A stretch of 16,759 nt of DNA, taken from contig CAYVKB010000053.1 of the NCBI GenBank assembly GCA_964451985.1, forward strand, positions 1-16,759, written 5' to 3'. The position numbers and the translations under genes are program-made. Below the pieces are notes generated by a model, which was not told the origin of the DNA, searched no databases, and was given only the letters and a program-made list of their open reading frames with translations. This DNA comes from GBS-DC sp964451985 (GTDB lineage: Bacteria > Armatimonadota > Fimbriimonadia > Fimbriimonadales > GBS-DC). Of the stretch, positions 13,718-16,759 are shown one piece after another. Within the stretch, counting starts at the first letter, position 1. The number at the start of each line of letters is the position of its first letter.

Positions 13718-15115
13718 TTAGTCCGCCAAAATCGGGCTGAATAAGTTCACCCCGTCGCGCGTGCGGTAGAGCCGCTGGAGCGTTGTCCAATTCAGGCGCG
13801 GGGCGAGCGTGTTCACTAACTCGTTCAGCTCGGCCTCGCTAAGGGGCTGCTCCGCCACATAGCGAGCGCGATACCAGTTCAATAGGTAGCGTTCGTCTGT
13901 TGAGTTTGCCTCCAGAGCGACACCGCGATTGGAGACCGCCTCCAGACGTAACTTGCCTACCTGCGCAGGCAGCTCGGCGGGTGGTTGCAGCGCGTGGAAG
14001 AAGAAGTCCACGCCTACGGTCTGCCAACCCTCCGTTGCGGTGGAGCGGGGTGGCAGCATCGGGGTACGGTACGGCTCCAGCACAGGTTCGTTCTGGGTTT
14101 GCACTTGTAAGCGAGCAGGTAGGTTGCTGATAATTGCTTTGGTAAACTCGCGCGTGTTTGCGTTGCCGCCCAGGTCGCGCGTCTTAATGCCCGACACCAG
14201 CGTGTAGCGGAGCGCGTTCTCGATGCGCTCTGCGTCGGCGTGCAAACCTAAGTGATGAAGCATCTGCACTGCCGAGAGGATAAACGCCGTCGGGTTCGCA
14301 ATCCCCTTGCCCGCAATATCGGGCGCAGAGCCGTGCACGGCTTCAAACACCGCGTAGCCGTTGCCGATATTGCCCCCCGGCGCCACGCCCAGTCCACCAA
14401 TCAGACCTGCGCACAAATCGCTCACGATGTCGCCAAACAGGTTCGGCAACACCATCACATCGAACCGCTCGGGGCGCATCACCAGCTGCATGCAGGCGTT
14501 GTCCACCAGAATATCGTCGCTTTCCAAATCCGGGTACTCCTGCGCAATCTCGCGGAAGCACTGCAGAAATAGCCCATCTGAAAGTTTCTGGATATTCGCC
14601 TTATGCACGCAGGTCACCTTGCGCCTGCCCAGCCGACGCGCTAAATCGAACGCATAGCGAATTACCGCTGCTGAGCCGGGACGCGAAATCAGACGCAGCG
14701 ATTCTGCCACATCGGGCGTCTGCCAATACTCCACACCCGCGTAAGTGTCCTCAATATTCTCACGCACTAGGATTAAGTCGACGTCGTTGTAGCGCGTCTG
14801 CACGCCGGGAATCGAGCGTGAGGGGCGTACATTCGCGAACAGCTCAAACGCCTTGCGAATCGCGACATTGATACTGCGGTGCCCGCCGCCAATGGGCGTA
14901 GTCGTGGGTCCTTTGAGCGCGACGCGATTGCGCCGAATCGATTCCAGCGTCGCTTCGGGGCACAGTGCGCCGTACTGTTCTAAACACGCCAGCCCTGCGT
15001 AAGCCTCTTCCCAGCGGATGGGCACATCAGCAGCGGCAAAGATCTCGATAACCGACTCGGCGATTTCGGGTCCGATTCCATCGCCGCGTATCAGTGTGAC
15101 GGTGTAGTGACTCAT
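13718..15115 (-). CDS. icd: Isocitrate dehydrogenase, Thermus-type with C-terminal extension
   Basis: The TCA-cycle enzyme converting isocitrate to 2-oxoglutarate and CO2. It has 465 residues. The core (1-335) carries IRGDGIGPEI (9-18), the substrate loop TTTPIGGGHRSINVAIRK with the active-site Ser81, RENIEDTYAGVEY (118-130), HKANIQKLSDG (171-181), VDNACMQLVMRP (204-215) and NLFGDIVSDL (225-234). The coenzyme segment is HGSAPDIAGKGIANP (261-275). Residues 340-465 are an extra C-terminal domain (VGVDFFFHA, LRLEAVSNRGVAL, NWYRARY) that I know from the longer Thermus-type isocitrate dehydrogenases and not from isopropylmalate dehydrogenases. The motif APDIAG lacks the Lys-Tyr pair that E. coli uses for NADP, so the coenzyme is open. 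The ATG at 15115 has a -10 box 8 nt upstream and no SD. Confidence 0.9.
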   Translation of the reverse strand: MSHYTVTLIRGDGIGPEIAESVIEIFAAADVPIRWEEAYAGLACLEQYGALCPEATLESIRRNRVALKGPTTTPIGGGHRSINVAIRKAFELFANVRPSRSIPGVQTRYNDVDLILVRENIEDTYAGVEYWQTPDVAESLRLISRPGSAAVIRYAFDLARRLGRRKVTCVHKANIQKLSDGLFLQCFREIAQEYPDLESDDILVDNACMQLVMRPERFDVMVLPNLFGDIVSDLCAGLIGGLGVAPGGNIGNGYAVFEAVHGSAPDIAGKGIANPTAFILSAVQMLHHLGLHADAERIENALRYTLVSGIKTRDLGGNANTREFTKAIISNLPARLQVQTQNEPVLEPYRTPMLPPRSTATEGWQTVGVDFFFHALQPPAELPAQVGKLRLEAVSNRGVALEANSTDERYLLNWYRARYVAEQPLSEAELNELVNTLAPRLNWTTLQRLYRTRDGVNLFSPILAD

Positions 15116-15123
15116 ACAGGGGA

Positions 15124-15131
15124 TTTATACC
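15124..15131 (-). promoter_or_regulatory. -10 box of icd, leaderless arrangement
   Basis: On the minus strand GGTATAAA ends 8 nt before the ATG at 15115. The spacer TCCCCTGT has no SD character, so transcription from this box would yield an essentially leaderless icd mRNA. It sits in the 73-bp gap after ribBA. Confidence 0.6.
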
Positions 15132-15188
15132 TGATGACAGCTATTGACGGCGATACTAATATCCACTGACGAAGTTGGACGGGAGTCT

Positions 15189-16472
15189 CTAAGCTTCGTC
15201 TTCAGGTCTGCGCGTTTCACCGTCCAGTGCGCCTTGAGGTAGCAGATGTCCCAGCTTCTCCGCCTTTGTACGCAGGTAGCGAATGTTATAAGGCGTAGGG
15301 GTGGAGACCAACGGCACATGCTCCACAATTTCTAAGCCGTAGCCTTCCAGACCTGCAATTTTCTTAGGATTGTTGGTCATTAGGCGGATTTTGCGTACCC
15401 CTAAGTCCACCAATATCTGTGCGCCCAACCCATAGTCGCGCAGGTCGGGCTTGAAGCCGAGTGCTTGGTTGGCTTCCACCGTGTCCAGTCCGTGTTCTTG
15501 TAGGTGGTACGCGCGTAGTTTGTTCACGATGCCGATACCGCGTCCCTCTTGCAGGATATACACCAGCACGCCACGCCCCTCGTCGGCGATTTTGCGCAGC
15601 GCGAGGTCTAACTGCGAGCCGCAATCACACCGCAACGAGCCGAGCAGGTCGCCTGTGACGCAGCTGGAGTGCATGCGTACCAGCACTGGCTCGCCATCGT
15701 CCACTTTGCCCATCACCAGCGCGAGGTAGGGGTCGGAGTCTACGTCCGATTCGTAGGTATACACCGTGAAGTTGCCGTAGCGGGTGGGTAGAAACACGGG
15801 CGGCGCAGCGCGACGAATCAGTTTCTCGTGCTGGCGACGGTAGGCGATGAGGTCGGCAATCGTGAGGATTTTCAGCCCGTGTTTGCGTGCGACTTCGACC
15901 AGTTGAGGCATGCGCGCCATCGAGCCATCTTCGTTCAGAATCTCGCAAATCACGCCTGCGGGGAACAGCCCTGCGAGCCGTGCGAGGTCGACAGCAGCTT
16001 CGGTGTGTCCCGCGCGGCGCAGCACGCCTCCCGGCGCAGCCCTTAGCGGGAACACATGCCCAGGGCGCACAAAATCGTCGGGCTTGGTGTTGGGGTCGCA
16101 GAACTTTTGAATGGTAAGGGCACGGTCAAACGCCGAGATACCTGTGCTGATGCCCTCGCGGGCGTCGATGGCTTCCGCCATCGGCGTGCCAAACTGCGCG
16201 GTGTTCGCCTTGCTCATCATCGGGATACCGAGTTCATCGAGGCGCGCACCGTCGGTGGGCAAGCATAGCAGCCCGCGCCCGTGCACCACCATAAAGTTCA
16301 CGGCTTCAGGCGTGACTTTCTCCGCCGCCATCAGGAAGTCGCCCTCGTTCTCGCGGTCCTCATCGTCAACCACGATGAGCATCCCCCCCGCGCGGATAAT
16401 CTCGATGGCTTCCTCGACCGTTGCAAAAACTTGCGGGTCGCGTTCGGTCGGTACGGGCGTCGCCGCTTGCAT
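15189..16472 (-). CDS. ribBA: Bifunctional DHBP synthase / GTP cyclohydrolase II
   Basis: This cytoplasmic enzyme supplies both precursors of riboflavin. The N-terminal RibB part (about 16-212) makes 3,4-dihydroxy-2-butanone 4-phosphate from ribulose 5-phosphate and shows DDEDRENEGD (36-45), RPGHVFPLRA (136-145), GGVLRRAGHTEAAVDL (148-163) and GVICEI (173-178). The C-terminal RibA part (about 222-408) opens GTP and shows VRMHSSCVTGD, zinc ligands Cys271, Cys282 and Cys284 (LRCDCG), ILQEGRGIGI (306-315), GLDTVEAN (328-335), RDYG (345-348) and MTNNP (365-369). Both halves are complete and the 427-residue length is normal. No other rib gene is in the window, and the 5' region is too short for an FMN riboswitch if the -10 box is used. 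The ATG at 16472 is chosen because of that box. Confidence 0.97.
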   Translation of the reverse strand: MQAATPVPTERDPQVFATVEEAIEIIRAGGMLIVVDDEDRENEGDFLMAAEKVTPEAVNFMVVHGRGLLCLPTDGARLDELGIPMMSKANTAQFGTPMAEAIDAREGISTGISAFDRALTIQKFCDPNTKPDDFVRPGHVFPLRAAPGGVLRRAGHTEAAVDLARLAGLFPAGVICEILNEDGSMARMPQLVEVARKHGLKILTIADLIAYRRQHEKLIRRAAPPVFLPTRYGNFTVYTYESDVDSDPYLALVMGKVDDGEPVLVRMHSSCVTGDLLGSLRCDCGSQLDLALRKIADEGRGVLVYILQEGRGIGIVNKLRAYHLQEHGLDTVEANQALGFKPDLRDYGLGAQILVDLGVRKIRLMTNNPKKIAGLEGYGLEIVEHVPLVSTPTPYNIRYLRTKAEKLGHLLPQGALDGETRRPEDEA

Positions 16473-16479
16473 ACCTTAA

Positions 16480-16487
16480 AATATACC
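16480..16487 (-). promoter_or_regulatory. -10 box of ribBA, leaderless arrangement
   Basis: On the minus strand GGTATATT ends 7 nt before the ATG at 16472, placing the transcription start at the start codon. AAGGT directly before the ATG is too close for normal SD pairing. Confidence 0.55.
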
Positions 16488-16579
16488 TTACGGCGACGCC
16501 TTTTCGGTGAGCGTGCCAGGCGCGTAGGAACATCTGTTTATTGCACCTATCTATAAGTCATTCAGAGCGAAACGACTCG

Positions 16580-16759
16580 TGGAGGGCGAGGCTCCTGCCG
16601 AGCCTCCTGCACCCCACGCTGGAGGGCGAGGCTCCTGCCGAGCCGTCCCCTTTTAGGACTGCCATCCCTCAACGCGCGCGAACCCCCTATGAGCGCGATG
16701 CCCGCCGAGCCGTCCCCTTTTAGGACTGCCATCCCTCAACGCGCTATGGAGGGCGAGGC
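16580..16759. repeat. Cluster of repeat family B with a 41-bp direct repeat
   Basis: Family B copies start at 16580 and 16620, a degenerate one lies at 16691-16712, and one is cut by the window end at 16747-16759. They share GGCGAGGCTCCTGCCGAGCC or parts of it. In addition 16637-16677 and 16704-16744 are identical over 41 bp with a 67-bp offset, so a larger unit including downstream sequence (with CCCCTTTTAGGACTGCC) has been duplicated in tandem. No gene is seen in 16488-16759. Confidence 0.8.

Noticed and set aside
16541..16723. Small open frame encoding EGEAPAEP
   Set aside because: It is a translation of the dispersed family B repeats, with no ribosome site. The same false peptide arises at 3254.
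16580..16759. CRISPR array
   Set aside because: The copies are irregular in spacing and sequence, the spacers are not of uniform length, and no cas gene is present.
16473..16759. FMN riboswitch upstream of ribBA
   Set aside because: I could not find the conserved FMN-aptamer core, and the -10 box 7 nt from the ATG leaves no leader for one.

Overview
The window looks like bacterial chromosome from a GC-rich, probably thermophilic lineage outside the well-studied phyla. Armatimonadota (Fimbriimonadia-like hot-spring lineages) is my best guess. The reasons are the dispersed intergenic repeat GGCGAGGCTCCTGCCGAGCC, the eukaryotic-type Ser/Thr kinase with an 'IARSNDVVYEA' loop, a Thermus-type isocitrate dehydrogenase, and frequent -10 boxes placed almost on the start codon. 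This assignment comes from recognition, not from a search. I see no tRNA, rRNA, CRISPR, transposase or phage gene.

Layout. 1-1300: two copies of a hairpin repeat, a secreted LPP20/FlgT-like protein, and a strong intrinsic terminator. 1353-3183: pstB (-) and an RpoD-like alternative sigma factor (+) diverge from a shared control region that carries a possible Pho-type box. 3184-3454: intergenic DNA with two copies of the 'GAGGCTCC' repeat. 3455-5408 (-): a ComEC-like metallo-beta-lactamase lipoprotein followed by a membrane-anchored SPOR protein. 5592-9544 (+): a probable operon of a transmembrane Ser/Thr kinase with TPR-like tail, a beta-hydroxyacid dehydrogenase and a PhoPQ-related secreted alpha/beta hydrolase. 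9609-11525 (-): a heparinase II/III-family protein. 11646-13709 (+): a secreted protein with 12 copies of a Gly-Asp repeat, the least explained gene here. 13718-16472 (-): isocitrate dehydrogenase and, upstream of it, ribBA. 16473-16759: a cluster of dispersed repeats including a 41-bp direct repeat.

Most genes are housekeeping or envelope functions, and I do not see a defence island or a clear new multi-gene system. The most notable signals are these. (1) A GGTATAAT-like -10 box lies 6-8 nt before the start codon of five genes (11 nt for a sixth), implying leaderless transcripts; this helps choose GTG starts for pstB and the MBL lipoprotein. (2) The repeat protein at 11646-13709 is probably a beta-solenoid. 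(3) The sigma factor has an abnormal region 4.2. (4) The kinase lacks a glycine-rich loop. (5) Two or three families of short palindromic repeats are present.
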